Assembly: GCA_026002025.1 (NCBI GenBank)
Contig: BOAU01000029.1
Span: forward strand, 1 to 23,291
From: Spirochaetia bacterium
GTDB taxonomy: Bacteria > Spirochaetota > Spirochaetia > Treponematales > Breznakiellaceae
DNA length: 23,291 nucleotides
Reading direction: 5' to 3'
The notes beneath the pieces were generated by a model, which saw only the letters and a list, made by a program, of their open reading frames with translations, searched no databases and was not told the DNA's origin. The position numbers and the translations under genes are program-made. This document shows positions 1 to 8,022 of this stretch, piece by piece. Numbering within the stretch: position 1 is the stretch's first letter; each line of letters starts with the position of its first letter.

Positions 1-40
1 TTAACGGACGGTGATTACTGGTAAGTTTGGTTAGAGCTTT

Positions 41-96
41 TATTTCCATCATTTTTGTCCGTGTTGTCCGTGAGGTCTGTGGTTAAATTTGGAATT
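41..96 (-). repeat. Dispersed repeat, left copy
   Basis: Read on the minus strand, this 56-base segment matches 6883-6938 (plus strand) with 5 differences, so the two copies are inverted around the addAB pair. It begins with AATTCCAAATTTAACCAC and continues with CACGGAC-like units spaced 9 bases apart. The addA gene ends inside it: its last four codons (Glu-Phe-Gln-Ile) and the TAA stop come from the repeat. Further similarity (CGTCCGTTAA) continues to base 1, so the element is probably cut by the window edge. The match is seen directly. Calling it a dispersed or mobile element is inference. Confidence 0.85.
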
Positions 97-3000
97 CCTG
101 AGCGCTTATATTGAAGTTTTTTGCCGCTTCGGTCATTTCCACTGCACGGCCTGAACGGAGGTAGTAGAGCCATATCCGGCAGGGTTTACCCATTAGTTCT
201 GACGCGGCCCGGTAATAAAAGGCCATCTGCGGAACATGCTCCGCAGGATTTTCACTGGAGTCGGTTTTGAAATCAACCACGTGGACCGAGTCATCATCGG
301 CAAATAAGAGGTCGATAGTACCGTTGATGAATACATCTTTTCCCGCGGAATTTTTGATAAGGCTCCTGAACTGGTATTCACTTTTGCGAATCTTCGCGGC
401 TTCCGCGGCCCTTCCCAAAGGTGATTGCAGAAACCGCTCCGCCAGTTTTTTCCCGGCAGCAAGCAATGTGTCCACTTCCGCAAGCGAGAGATGCCCCCCA
501 AGCCGGGGCGGGATAAGGGCATCCCTTTTGTTCAGCAGGGCTTCAACACAGGCGTGGGCGATGGTGCCGAAATCCGCAGGACTGAAGGATTCTTCTTTTT
601 GAAGGAAACGTTTAAGGATGAGGTCAACCTTTTCAAAAACCTCAGGGGATGTTGCGCCTGAAAATTCTCCTGAGGTTTTAAAATCCCCGGCGCCATTCGC
701 CTGGATGTTTTCCTTAAATGAAGTCGGCGTCCTGTGATCGTTGATTATTTCCGCCGTAGTAATACTGTTTGCCCTTTTGTAAAAGGGTTCGGTATCGGCG
801 AGAAATTTGAGGCGCCCCCTGCCGTTATTGGGATAAACCGTTTCCTGACGCAATCCATTCCCCCCGTGCTGTTCCCGGCTTTTGATGCGTTCTTCCGTAT
901 ATACGGGGATACTTTCCAGATTCAGGAATGAAGGGAATTCGGATTGGTCAGCCGCGTCCCCACCGGTGATGCGGTCCGCCACGGTGGGGAGGAGCAGTCC
1001 GAAGAAGGTGTCGTTATCGAGGATGGCGTCGCCGTTTATCATTTCCATCACTTCTTTGGCCTCTTTCTTTGCGTTTACCGCAATTTTGAGCCGCTCCGCC
1101 AAATTGCCCCTGTCCTCGTTGTCCTTACCAAAGGAAAGGCAGCCGCTTATGCAGAGTTCTTTTTCCGCACGGGTCATGGCCACGTAGAGGAGCCGCCGCA
1201 GTTCCGCCGTCTGTTTCCGCTTTTCTTCAATGCGGCCCTGCTCGTAAAAGAAATTGCGTTTCACATCGTCCATGCCGGAACATTCCGGGGGCAGGGGCGG
1301 ATTGAAGGACAGGCCCCCCGTGTCGGATGCGTACACTTCCGCATCATTACCGTTGTTCCTGCCGTGCTTCCCGCAGCAGCACAGGAATACTACGGGGAAC
1401 TCAAGGCCCTTGCTTTTGTGGATGGTCATAAGCCGCACCGCCCCGGATCGTTCCAGGGGTATATCCATATCCTCAAGCCGTTCCCCGCTTTCCTGCAATG
1501 AGCGGAGCCTGTCGGTAAATCCCGCAAGGCTCATGGTTTCCTCATCCGCCTTGACCGCAAGGTTAAAAAGATAATCGTATAATTCACGGTAAACCGCGGT
1601 CTGGGAATTCCATTCGGTTTCGTAGCGGTAGCCTTCGGTATACCAGAGCTGGCTGACAAGATCGCTGATGCTTGACTGGGCCGCTTTTTCACAGAGCCTT
1701 TGGTAGAGTTTGCCGCCCTGCACAAACAGGGAACGGTCTTCTTCACCAAGCAAAGGGATGACCGCCTCAGAAAAAGGCTGAGGGGCTTCACCGGTCTCGG
1801 ATTTTGCCTGATGGTACTGCGCCAGACAAAGGGCAAGGCCCCTCATCGAAAGACCTACAAAGGGGGATCGCAGCATTACTGCGTAGGCCTCGGTATCAAG
1901 GGGGTAGGCGATCAGCCTGAGCGCGGCAAGCATATCGTTCACCGGGCCGTCGGAAAAAAATCCGCTGATCCCTTCGCTGGTGTATGGAATATTGAGGAGC
2001 CGCAGGTGTTTTTCAAAAACTTTTTGCGGGCCGTGGGCGCGGAACAGGATGGCTATGTCATCGGGGCTGTATTTTCCTTCCCCGAGAATTTCCCTGATCC
2101 GTTCCGCCGCAAAGATCGCCTCATTCTCATCGGAATGAAGCTGCTCATCATCCCCATCTTCATTGTCATCCGCGGCCTCTGCTCCTTTGTCGAGAATACA
2201 GATGCTGATTTTCCCCGGTTCTTCCCTACCTGCGCGCAGCGGTGTGTATATTGCTTCATAGGGCGGCAGGGGAATGCCGTTGTTTTTTTCGGAGGAATCA
2301 GCGGTTTGATTAACCGCTTCGTTCTGCGGCGATTCGGGGACAAAAACCGCATCGTAAAGGCCCAGGGGCTTTTCCCCGGCGGGATCGAATTCGCTGCCGC
2401 CGAAGAGCGCGTTGAATGCGCCGATAAGGGCCGGGGAAGATCGGTAGTTCGTGGAAAGGGGCAAAGCGGCGGCATTAAGTTCTTCCTGCAGCCTGCGGAA
2501 CACCGACACATCGGCACCACGGAAACGGTAGATAGACTGTTTTTCGTCTCCCACAAAAAAAAGTTTTCCCGGAGAGATATCCGCCGCCCTCGGTACAGAC
2601 CTTTCTTTTCGATCGGATTTTTCCGCCAGCAGAAAAAGCAGATCCTTTTGCAGCGCGTTATTATCCTGGAATTCATCTATCATGATGGCCCTAAAGGCTG
2701 TCTTTTCATTGTCCCGTATATCGGTATGATTGATGAGGATGCTGCGGGCAAGGCGGGCCACATCGGTAAAGGTCAGGGCCCCTTCGGCGCGTTTTTTGTC
2801 CAGGTATATTTTTTGAAAATCATTTAACAGGGACATGAGGGATAAAACGATCCCGGCCTGCATGGAAAAAACTGCCAGGGACGAAAAGGTCCCAAAGAGG
2901 CTGCGGATGTCCCGTATCATATCCTTTGCGCTTTGTACCGTTTTCTTGCCGCCCTGCAAACTGACCGCCTTGAGCCGGTATATATATTCCAAATTTTGAA

Positions 3001-3847
3001 ATAATGTTTTTTGAATAGGGGCCTTTTCCGCATTATCAATACATTCAGTGTCAGGTAATAGAAGAAGTGAATCAAAGTAGGAACGGAGTTCCGTTTCTTT
3101 GGGGAATTGTATCTTACCGGTTTTAAATGGTTTCAGCAGAGGCTTAAGCGTATTCAGGAATTTGTCTTCCTCTTCATAATCAGAAATGAACTGGACAAGT
3201 TCCTGTAGTTTTGCTGTGATAAGGCCGGTTGCCTTTGTCCATTCGCCGCAGACAAGAACAAACTGTTTTTTGATATCCGCGATAAAATCAGGCGGTTCAT
3301 CAATATGACTGTAACGGGAAACCGTGGCGGCAAAGATATCCTCTGCAAGTTTGGCCGGACCTTTTCTGCGGTATAATTTCCGGATCGCAGGATGATGCCG
3401 CCGGGCAATGAGGAAGGGGAGCGCTTCTTCTTCGGCAATACCTTGACACCGTTCCTCGTCAACCGCAAAATCGGGTCGTATCCCGTAACGGGAAGAGGCC
3501 TGTTTGACAATGGAAGCGCTGTAGGAATCAAGGGTTTGTATCCGGGCATGAAAGAAATCATTAACCGCATCCCGGGCGCGCTTTTGTTTTATTCCCTTTT
3601 CATTAACCGCTATGTAAGACAGGGTGCTGTAGATGCGCTGGTACATTTCTGCGGCGGCTTTCCGGGTAAAGGTGAGGGTGAGTATCTGATCTACCTGATA
3701 ATTTTTTTCGGTTACGAGGTACGCATAGCGGCTTGCGAGTACCGATGTCTTCCCCGAGCCTGCCCCGGCTGCAACCACCGCGTTTTCTTCGCAATAAACG
3801 GCTTTCTGCTGTTCTTCGTTGAGTTGTATCAGCGGCTTGTCATCCAT
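83..3847 (-). CDS. addA: AddA: helicase-nuclease subunit of the AddAB recombination complex
   Basis: This 1254-residue UvrD/Rep-type (SF1A) helicase carries a C-terminal RecB-family nuclease and works with AddB to resect double-strand breaks for RecA loading. Visible motifs in order are Walker A GAGSGKT (28-34), DEFQD motif II (391-395), GDEKQSIYRFRGAD (433-446), TIHKSKGLEF motif V (808-817), LLYVAMTRAEKE motif VI (886-897), FGTIAHACVEALL (1093-1105), and the nuclease core GTIDLLF (Asp1179) followed by VDFKTD (1191-1196) and QMAFYY (1207-1212). Length and motif order fit AddA, and all key residues are present, so it should be an active helicase and nuclease. The ATG follows CAGGAG at 7-base spacing and overlaps the end of addB by 8 bases. 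An acidic stretch around 556-577 looks like a linker insert. The last codons lie in a dispersed repeat. Confidence 0.95.
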   Translation of the reverse strand: MDDKPLIQLNEEQQKAVYCEENAVVAAGAGSGKTSVLASRYAYLVTEKNYQVDQILTLTFTRKAAAEMYQRIYSTLSYIAVNEKGIKQKRARDAVNDFFHARIQTLDSYSASIVKQASSRYGIRPDFAVDEERCQGIAEEEALPFLIARRHHPAIRKLYRRKGPAKLAEDIFAATVSRYSHIDEPPDFIADIKKQFVLVCGEWTKATGLITAKLQELVQFISDYEEEDKFLNTLKPLLKPFKTGKIQFPKETELRSYFDSLLLLPDTECIDNAEKAPIQKTLFQNLEYIYRLKAVSLQGGKKTVQSAKDMIRDIRSLFGTFSSLAVFSMQAGIVLSLMSLLNDFQKIYLDKKRAEGALTFTDVARLARSILINHTDIRDNEKTAFRAIMIDEFQDNNALQKDLLFLLAEKSDRKERSVPRAADISPGKLFFVGDEKQSIYRFRGADVSVFRRLQEELNAAALPLSTNYRSSPALIGAFNALFGGSEFDPAGEKPLGLYDAVFVPESPQNEAVNQTADSSEKNNGIPLPPYEAIYTPLRAGREEPGKISICILDKGAEAADDNEDGDDEQLHSDENEAIFAAERIREILGEGKYSPDDIAILFRAHGPQKVFEKHLRLLNIPYTSEGISGFFSDGPVNDMLAALRLIAYPLDTEAYAVMLRSPFVGLSMRGLALCLAQYHQAKSETGEAPQPFSEAVIPLLGEEDRSLFVQGGKLYQRLCEKAAQSSISDLVSQLWYTEGYRYETEWNSQTAVYRELYDYLFNLAVKADEETMSLAGFTDRLRSLQESGERLEDMDIPLERSGAVRLMTIHKSKGLEFPVVFLCCCGKHGRNNGNDAEVYASDTGGLSFNPPLPPECSGMDDVKRNFFYEQGRIEEKRKQTAELRRLLYVAMTRAEKELCISGCLSFGKDNEDRGNLAERLKIAVNAKKEAKEVMEMINGDAILDNDTFFGLLLPTVADRITGGDAADQSEFPSFLNLESIPVYTEERIKSREQHGGNGLRQETVYPNNGRGRLKFLADTEPFYKRANSITTAEIINDHRTPTSFKENIQANGAGDFKTSGEFSGATSPEVFEKVDLILKRFLQKEESFSPADFGTIAHACVEALLNKRDALIPPRLGGHLSLAEVDTLLAAGKKLAERFLQSPLGRAAEAAKIRKSEYQFRSLIKNSAGKDVFINGTIDLLFADDDSVHVVDFKTDSSENPAEHVPQMAFYYRAASELMGKPCRIWLYYLRSGRAVEMTEAAKNFNISAQEFQI

Positions 3848-6821
3848 TGGCGTACTCCTGTTTTTGCAAATGCCCTTCCCGATCTACGGTGTAGATGGTC
3901 CGGCACACGGTGTAATATACGCAGGCCGCGCATTTTTTGTCACTGGTACTAATGGTGGTAAAATTGCCGCTTTGTATTTCCTGGGCATATCGGGCAGTTT
4001 TTTCATTAAACTCATTCATGATCAAATCGAATGGCGATATATCGTCATTTGTAGCATTACTGTCGGCCCGCATGATCCGGTCTTTTTCACGGTAAGGTGT
4101 TTTTTTCCCGCTCACCGCATCCTGTATCACGCCGAATATCACGGTCGGCTTTACATGAAGGATGCTGAAAAAGAGCGCTCCCTGCACCTTGCCGCCGCCG
4201 TTGTTTTCCGCCAGAGTGAGGTACATCGGCAGCTGGAAATTTTCAAGCCCCGTTTCCCCATTGCCGATGCAGGGTTTACGCTTAGGGGCGGCGCCCAGTT
4301 TGAAATCAACGATGACGCTTACCGGATCTTTTGCATTACCGGCGGGATCTTCCAGAATGCAGTCAATAATCCCTGTGATGCAGTAATCCTGATCCGGAGC
4401 ATCCCAGGTGCATTTCTTTTCGGTGCCGATAATCCGGTAATTTGCAAAGTAACGTAAAAAAGCAATCAAAAAAACTCTGATCTGCTCCTGTACCGCCCCC
4501 TGCTGTTCCCGCAGCAGCCGCAGGGTCAGTGCGCTTAGATCATAGGTTTCCCCTGACAGCCTGGGAAGCAAGGCGAATGTTTCAGTAACACTGTTATTAA
4601 GAAAATGTTGATATGATTCTGAAAGCATTTCATCTTTTTGTAATGAGAGAAGGCCCCCCTCTTCCTGTATGATGGTGCTGAAAAAATGTTCCAGCACCGC
4701 GTGATACAGGGAACCTAAAATGTTGTCCGCCATTAAAGTGGTTTCCATGCGCACATCTTCCAGTTTAAGGATGTTGCGGAAAAGCCATTCCATGGCGCAC
4801 CGGTAATAGGGCTCCATGCCGGAAGCGGATACCCGTATCTTGCCGGAATCGGTGCTGCGGAAGCGTTTCTGTATCAGTTCTATCAACAGGGGATCTGCGA
4901 TGCTGTTATTCCTGTTGCTTTTGTCATTATGCCGCCGCCCGGCCCATTCGGTAAAACTTTCTTTCTGCAATGAATGAAGATTCTGCGGAAAGCCCGCCCC
5001 GGCATTGCCTGATTGCAGGCCCTGAAAAAAGTTATGCTCCTCCTGGTAAGCGTCATGGGCAAAGGATGTTGTATCGGTTTCCCCGTAACGGAGACGAGGC
5101 TTTTCAGTGACATTAAGCCTGCTGTGGGGAATGGCGTAACCGGAAAAGGATTGCTGGCTGCAAAAAAAGGCAGCCGGTTTTTCGGAGTTGAGTTTATGCA
5201 GGTTGATGAATGCCTCAGACGCATCCTGATCACGAATATCAAGTTTATCACGTTTGCTGCGGGGCAGAAAGGCAAGCCGGGAAAAAACCGCCGTAAGGTT
5301 ATCCTGGGCTGCGCCCAGAACAATGTGACAGGCAAAGGGCGCGGGCGCCGCGGTGCGGTAGGGGAGGATTGAAACCCCGGAAGATGCTTTCTGGGGAAGG
5401 TAGGTTTTTTCCTGCAGATGTTCCACAAAGAATGTGTACGGATCGGGAGCTTTGGCATCGGGAAATGATTTTTCAATTTCGATTAAGAGGAGCAGTTCCG
5501 ACACACAGCGGGAAAGGATCATGTCAGACTCGGGAAGGCATTCATCCATGTTGAGAAAATGCCCCCGGAAGACAAAATACTGTCTGCGGATTTCTTCAAA
5601 GGAACCGGCGCGGCATATATTGCCGATATCTTTTTTCAGGGTGCGGTACAGGGCATGGGCCCGTTCTTCCCGGCTCCCCGCAGGGGCGCTGAACGCGTCT
5701 TCCCACACATCAATGTTTTTATCATCAGATTCAGTTCCATCAACTTCTTTCCATGAACAGATGCAGTTATTTTTGATCCCGAAATCAATGAGCTGATCGA
5801 TCGCGGCCCGGTCCTTCCAGGGGAGGTGGCTGTTGAGCAAAAGATTTGCCACGGCGTCAAAGGAAAAGCCTTGGGAAAAACAGTTTGACAGGGCCGGAAA
5901 AAACTGACCCGCAGGCCAGGACGCCAATGGTTTTCCCTCACGGTGAACCGCCGGAATGTTCCGGTTGGCAAATTCCCGGAGCAGGTAGGGCTCGTAGTTT
6001 TCCTCATCGGGAACGCTCACCGCAATGGCGTCCCAACTTAGCTGCTCATGCTCAACCAGTGCGCGGATGTAGAGGGCCGCTTCGGTAATTTCGCTGCGGG
6101 CATTGGTGTAGAAAAAAGTTTTGTGCGGCTTTTCCGCAGCGCCGGTTTCCGCCAGCCGCACGATGGTAACATGTTCCGCGTTTTCAAGGAGTGCTTCGTA
6201 TTCGGCAAAGTCAGTTAATGATTCTGAAAAAAAGATGAAACATTCTTTGTTGTTATCATCAAAGGGCGGCTTCTCCCAGGCCGGTTCAAAAAGACCGTGG
6301 CTGTCAAGAAACTGCTGATACCGCAGCGCCAGGGTGCAGAGGTCCCGATCATCGTTATCAAAGTTATTACCGGCGATAGCCCCTGCGGTATCAGCGATAG
6401 TAATGGAAGAAACCGGCCTGCCCGTTGATTTCTCAAACCATGATCCAAGCTGGGAAAGCACTCCGGTGAGCCACGGCACAAAGGAGGAGGCGGTGTGGGC
6501 GTATTCGGGGGGAACAAGGGAAATGAACAGGGGCGTATCACCTGATTTGCAAAGCGCCGCGTTTTCTTCTATCAGGCGGCTCACAAAGATTTTCCGTAAA
6601 AGGGATGGCACACTTTTTTTGTCCTGCATCCGGGACCGGATGGATTCCTGTTTGAAGGTATCCCAGGCCATGAACTGCTCCATCGCAATCGTCCCGCCGT
6701 TCTGTAAGTTCAGGAGCCGGTCCGCCCAAAGGTCAGCCGCAATTCCCGTGGGGAACACAAAAAGTGCGTGGGGATTTTTGCTTTTTTCCAGGAGCAGATC
6801 TTCGATGGGGTTAGTGTTCAT
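3840..6821 (-). CDS. addB: AddB: nuclease and scaffold subunit of AddAB
   Basis: This 993-residue partner of AddA is a degenerate helicase-like scaffold with a PD-(D/E)XK nuclease that cuts the other DNA strand. The C-terminal half shows His707 (SLYHAVLEHF), GIIDC (Asp820), VDFK (Asp839, Lys841) and QLPMY (863-867), the RecB-type nuclease signature. One cysteine at 675 (YYRCAMEW) and three at 964, 967 and 973 (C-x2-C-x5-C) match the AddB [4Fe-4S] staple. No Walker A motif is visible near the N-terminus. The frame is open to an ATG at 6890, but the ATG at 6821 has GGAG 5 bases upstream and lies downstream of a good promoter, so I chose 6821. Identity rests on the nuclease, the Fe-S cysteines and the adjacent addA; the N-terminal half is poorly conserved, as usual for this family. 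Confidence 0.92.
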   Translation of the reverse strand: MNTNPIEDLLLEKSKNPHALFVFPTGIAADLWADRLLNLQNGGTIAMEQFMAWDTFKQESIRSRMQDKKSVPSLLRKIFVSRLIEENAALCKSGDTPLFISLVPPEYAHTASSFVPWLTGVLSQLGSWFEKSTGRPVSSITIADTAGAIAGNNFDNDDRDLCTLALRYQQFLDSHGLFEPAWEKPPFDDNNKECFIFFSESLTDFAEYEALLENAEHVTIVRLAETGAAEKPHKTFFYTNARSEITEAALYIRALVEHEQLSWDAIAVSVPDEENYEPYLLREFANRNIPAVHREGKPLASWPAGQFFPALSNCFSQGFSFDAVANLLLNSHLPWKDRAAIDQLIDFGIKNNCICSWKEVDGTESDDKNIDVWEDAFSAPAGSREERAHALYRTLKKDIGNICRAGSFEEIRRQYFVFRGHFLNMDECLPESDMILSRCVSELLLLIEIEKSFPDAKAPDPYTFFVEHLQEKTYLPQKASSGVSILPYRTAAPAPFACHIVLGAAQDNLTAVFSRLAFLPRSKRDKLDIRDQDASEAFINLHKLNSEKPAAFFCSQQSFSGYAIPHSRLNVTEKPRLRYGETDTTSFAHDAYQEEHNFFQGLQSGNAGAGFPQNLHSLQKESFTEWAGRRHNDKSNRNNSIADPLLIELIQKRFRSTDSGKIRVSASGMEPYYRCAMEWLFRNILKLEDVRMETTLMADNILGSLYHAVLEHFFSTIIQEEGGLLSLQKDEMLSESYQHFLNNSVTETFALLPRLSGETYDLSALTLRLLREQQGAVQEQIRVFLIAFLRYFANYRIIGTEKKCTWDAPDQDYCITGIIDCILEDPAGNAKDPVSVIVDFKLGAAPKRKPCIGNGETGLENFQLPMYLTLAENNGGGKVQGALFFSILHVKPTVIFGVIQDAVSGKKTPYREKDRIMRADSNATNDDISPFDLIMNEFNEKTARYAQEIQSGNFTTISTSDKKCAACVYYTVCRTIYTVDREGHLQKQEYANG

Positions 6822-6836
6822 AAGGACTCCGAAAAC

Positions 6837-6865
6837 AGTATATGCGCCGAAGGGTTCTCCCGCAA
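6837..6865 (-). promoter_or_regulatory. Candidate sigma-70 promoter of addBA
   Basis: On the minus strand, TTGCGG (6860-6865) is followed by a 17-base spacer and TATACT (6837-6842, 5 of 6 to the -10 consensus). Transcription would start about 10 bases before the GGAG of addB. This gives a short leader and supports the ATG at 6821. The -35 matches only TTG. This is a sequence call only. Confidence 0.5.
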
Positions 6866-6882
6866 GCGCCAGCCGGATCAGC

Positions 6883-6991
6883 AATTCCAAATTTAACCAC
6901 GGACCTCACGGACAGCACGGACAAAGACGATAGAAATAGAGAAGGATCGTCCGTTGATCTGTCAGTGAGGGTCCGTGTGGTCAGTGGTTTA
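6883..6991 (+). repeat. Dispersed repeat, right copy, with internal inverted repeat
   Basis: Bases 6883-6938 match the left copy at 41-96 in inverted orientation with 5 differences in 56. This copy is complete enough to show further structure. Three CACGGAC-like units occur at 9-base spacing (about 6897-6921). A right arm at 6971-6991 is the reverse complement of 6893-6913 at 18 of 21 positions, so the whole could fold into a hairpin with a loop of about 57 bases. It sits between the divergently oriented addB and the cupin gene. A non-autonomous palindromic element (REP- or MITE-like) fits, but no transposase is nearby. The rest of the 239-base gap holds the promoters listed separately. Confidence 0.75.
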
Positions 6992-7015
6992 TTCCTGCGC
7001 CTGATTGGGATGCCC

Positions 7016-7044
7016 TTGTCAGATTTCTCTATTCATCATAAGAT
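7016..7044 (+). promoter_or_regulatory. Candidate sigma-70 promoter of the cupin gene
   Basis: TTGTCA (7016-7021, 5 of 6 to consensus), a 17-base spacer and TAAGAT (7039-7044, 4 of 6) precede the ATG at 7061. Transcription would begin near 7051, just at the AGAGG ribosome site, leaving a very short leader. It could drive the cupin, the unknown AT-rich gene and the esterase together. Confidence 0.45.
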
Positions 7045-7060
7045 ATCACAAGAGGCTATA

Positions 7061-7516
7061 ATGAGTGCAGCAAACCGGGGCGATCCCGCATACTGGATAA
7101 ACAAGCTGGACCTCAAGCCCCACAACGAAGGGGGCTGGTACCGGGAAACCTGGCTTTCCGATCAGGTGATCCCCGCCGACAGTCTGCCCCCGGACTACGG
7201 CGAGAGCCGCCGCGCAAGCAGCCTGATCTATTATCTGCTCCAGGGGGAAGAAGTTTCCCGCTGGCACAAGGTCCGTTCAGCGGAAATCTGGCTCTGGCAT
7301 GCGGGCGGCCTTTTGGAACTCAGCCTGGGGGGCAGGGGAGTGCGGCCCGTTTTTGAAACAACAGAGCTTTTGGGGGATGACCCTGATCAAGACGCGTTTT
7401 TCCAGCGGGTAGTAGGCGCCGGGGTGTGGCAGTCCGCAAAAATTCGGGAAGGGGCCTTTGTGCTGGTGTCCTGCGCCGTGTCCCCTGCGTTTCACTGGAA
7501 GGATTTTACAATATAA
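7061..7516 (+). CDS. Cupin_5 (DUF985) family protein
   Basis: This 151-residue small beta-barrel protein belongs to the DUF985 branch of cupins. The start of the family pattern is clear: a conserved N-terminus around LDLKPHNEGGWYRETW, then SLIYYLLQGEEVSRWHKVRS followed by EIWLWHAGGLLEL, with His and Glu residues placed as cupin metal ligands. Members have no agreed function; some annotations suggest sugar-epimerase-like or stress roles. The frame extends upstream to 6842, but that part runs through the repeat and the promoter. The ATG at 7061 is preceded by AGAGG at a 5-base spacing. Its TAA shares one base with the next gene's ATG (TAATG), which suggests translational coupling. Confidence 0.85.
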   Translation: MSAANRGDPAYWINKLDLKPHNEGGWYRETWLSDQVIPADSLPPDYGESRRASSLIYYLLQGEEVSRWHKVRSAEIWLWHAGGLLELSLGGRGVRPVFETTELLGDDPDQDAFFQRVVGAGVWQSAKIREGAFVLVSCAVSPAFHWKDFTI

Positions 7517-8010
7517 TGAAATCAAATATACAGCCATATGAATTTAATGAAATAATAAATTCTCTGGATAAAAATGAAAAGAAACGTGTAAATAAATTAC
7601 ACGAACAGGCGATTTATTTAGGATATGTACCAAAAATATCGTTATTGGGGGAAAAACCCGGTGATTGGAAGTGTGAATATAAAAAAAAGAAGGACGTATT
7701 ATATATATTAAGAATAACAAATGATCAATGGTCTGTTAGGTGTAAACTATTCAATTTGGCAAAATATAATGATGTTTTAAGTAAATGTAATAAACATCTT
7801 ATAGAAACATTATTAAAAAATTCAGGAAATTGTGGACACCATGGCGGCGGCTGTAAAGGGCCGATTGAGTTTTCAATAGATGGTAAAACATATTTAAGAT
7901 GCAGACATTCTTTTATGTTTACAGATTTACTTGATGAAGATGTTGATAATATAAGAGATTTACTTGAGTGTGAAAATAGCTATTATAATGGTCAAAACAT
8001 ATCAAATTAG
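7516..8010 (+). CDS. Hypothetical protein with a Cys-His-His-Gly3-Cys motif, AT-rich
   Basis: This 164-residue protein has no function I can name. It resembles uncharacterised small cytoplasmic proteins I associate with clostridia, by memory only. Visible landmarks are LGEKPGDWKCEY (44-55), WSVRCKLFNL (72-81), CGHHGGGCKGP (106-116) and KTYLRCRHSF (124-133). The Cys and His residues in the last two could bind zinc or another metal. There is no signal peptide or membrane segment. The base composition is strikingly AT-rich compared with both neighbours, and codons end mainly in A or T, which suggests recent transfer. The ATG at 7516 overlaps the cupin stop (TAATG). No strong ribosome site precedes it (AAGGA is about 13 bases away), so translation probably depends on the cupin gene. 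The stop codon lies inside the Shine-Dalgarno of the esterase. Confidence 0.75.
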   Translation: MKSNIQPYEFNEIINSLDKNEKKRVNKLHEQAIYLGYVPKISLLGEKPGDWKCEYKKKKDVLYILRITNDQWSVRCKLFNLAKYNDVLSKCNKHLIETLLKNSGNCGHHGGGCKGPIEFSIDGKTYLRCRHSFMFTDLLDEDVDNIRDLLECENSYYNGQNISN

Positions 8011-8022
8011 GAGGATAGACAC

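Noticed and set aside
1700..2827. Long plus-strand open frame of 375 codons opposite addA
   Set aside because: It lies wholly antisense to strongly conserved helicase motifs, has no ribosome site worth noting, and its protein has no recognisable domain. GC-rich codons on one strand commonly open the other.
6822..6890. N-terminal extension of AddB to an ATG at 6890
   Set aside because: It would run through the candidate promoter and into the repeat, and lacks a ribosome site; the ATG at 6821 has GGAG.
6897..6921. Possible CRISPR-like short repeats
   Set aside because: The CACGGAC units are 7 bases at a 9-base period with no spacers, and there are no cas genes.
6842..7060. N-terminal extension of the cupin protein
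   Set aside because: The added residues are translated repeat DNA, and the family N-terminus starts at 7061.
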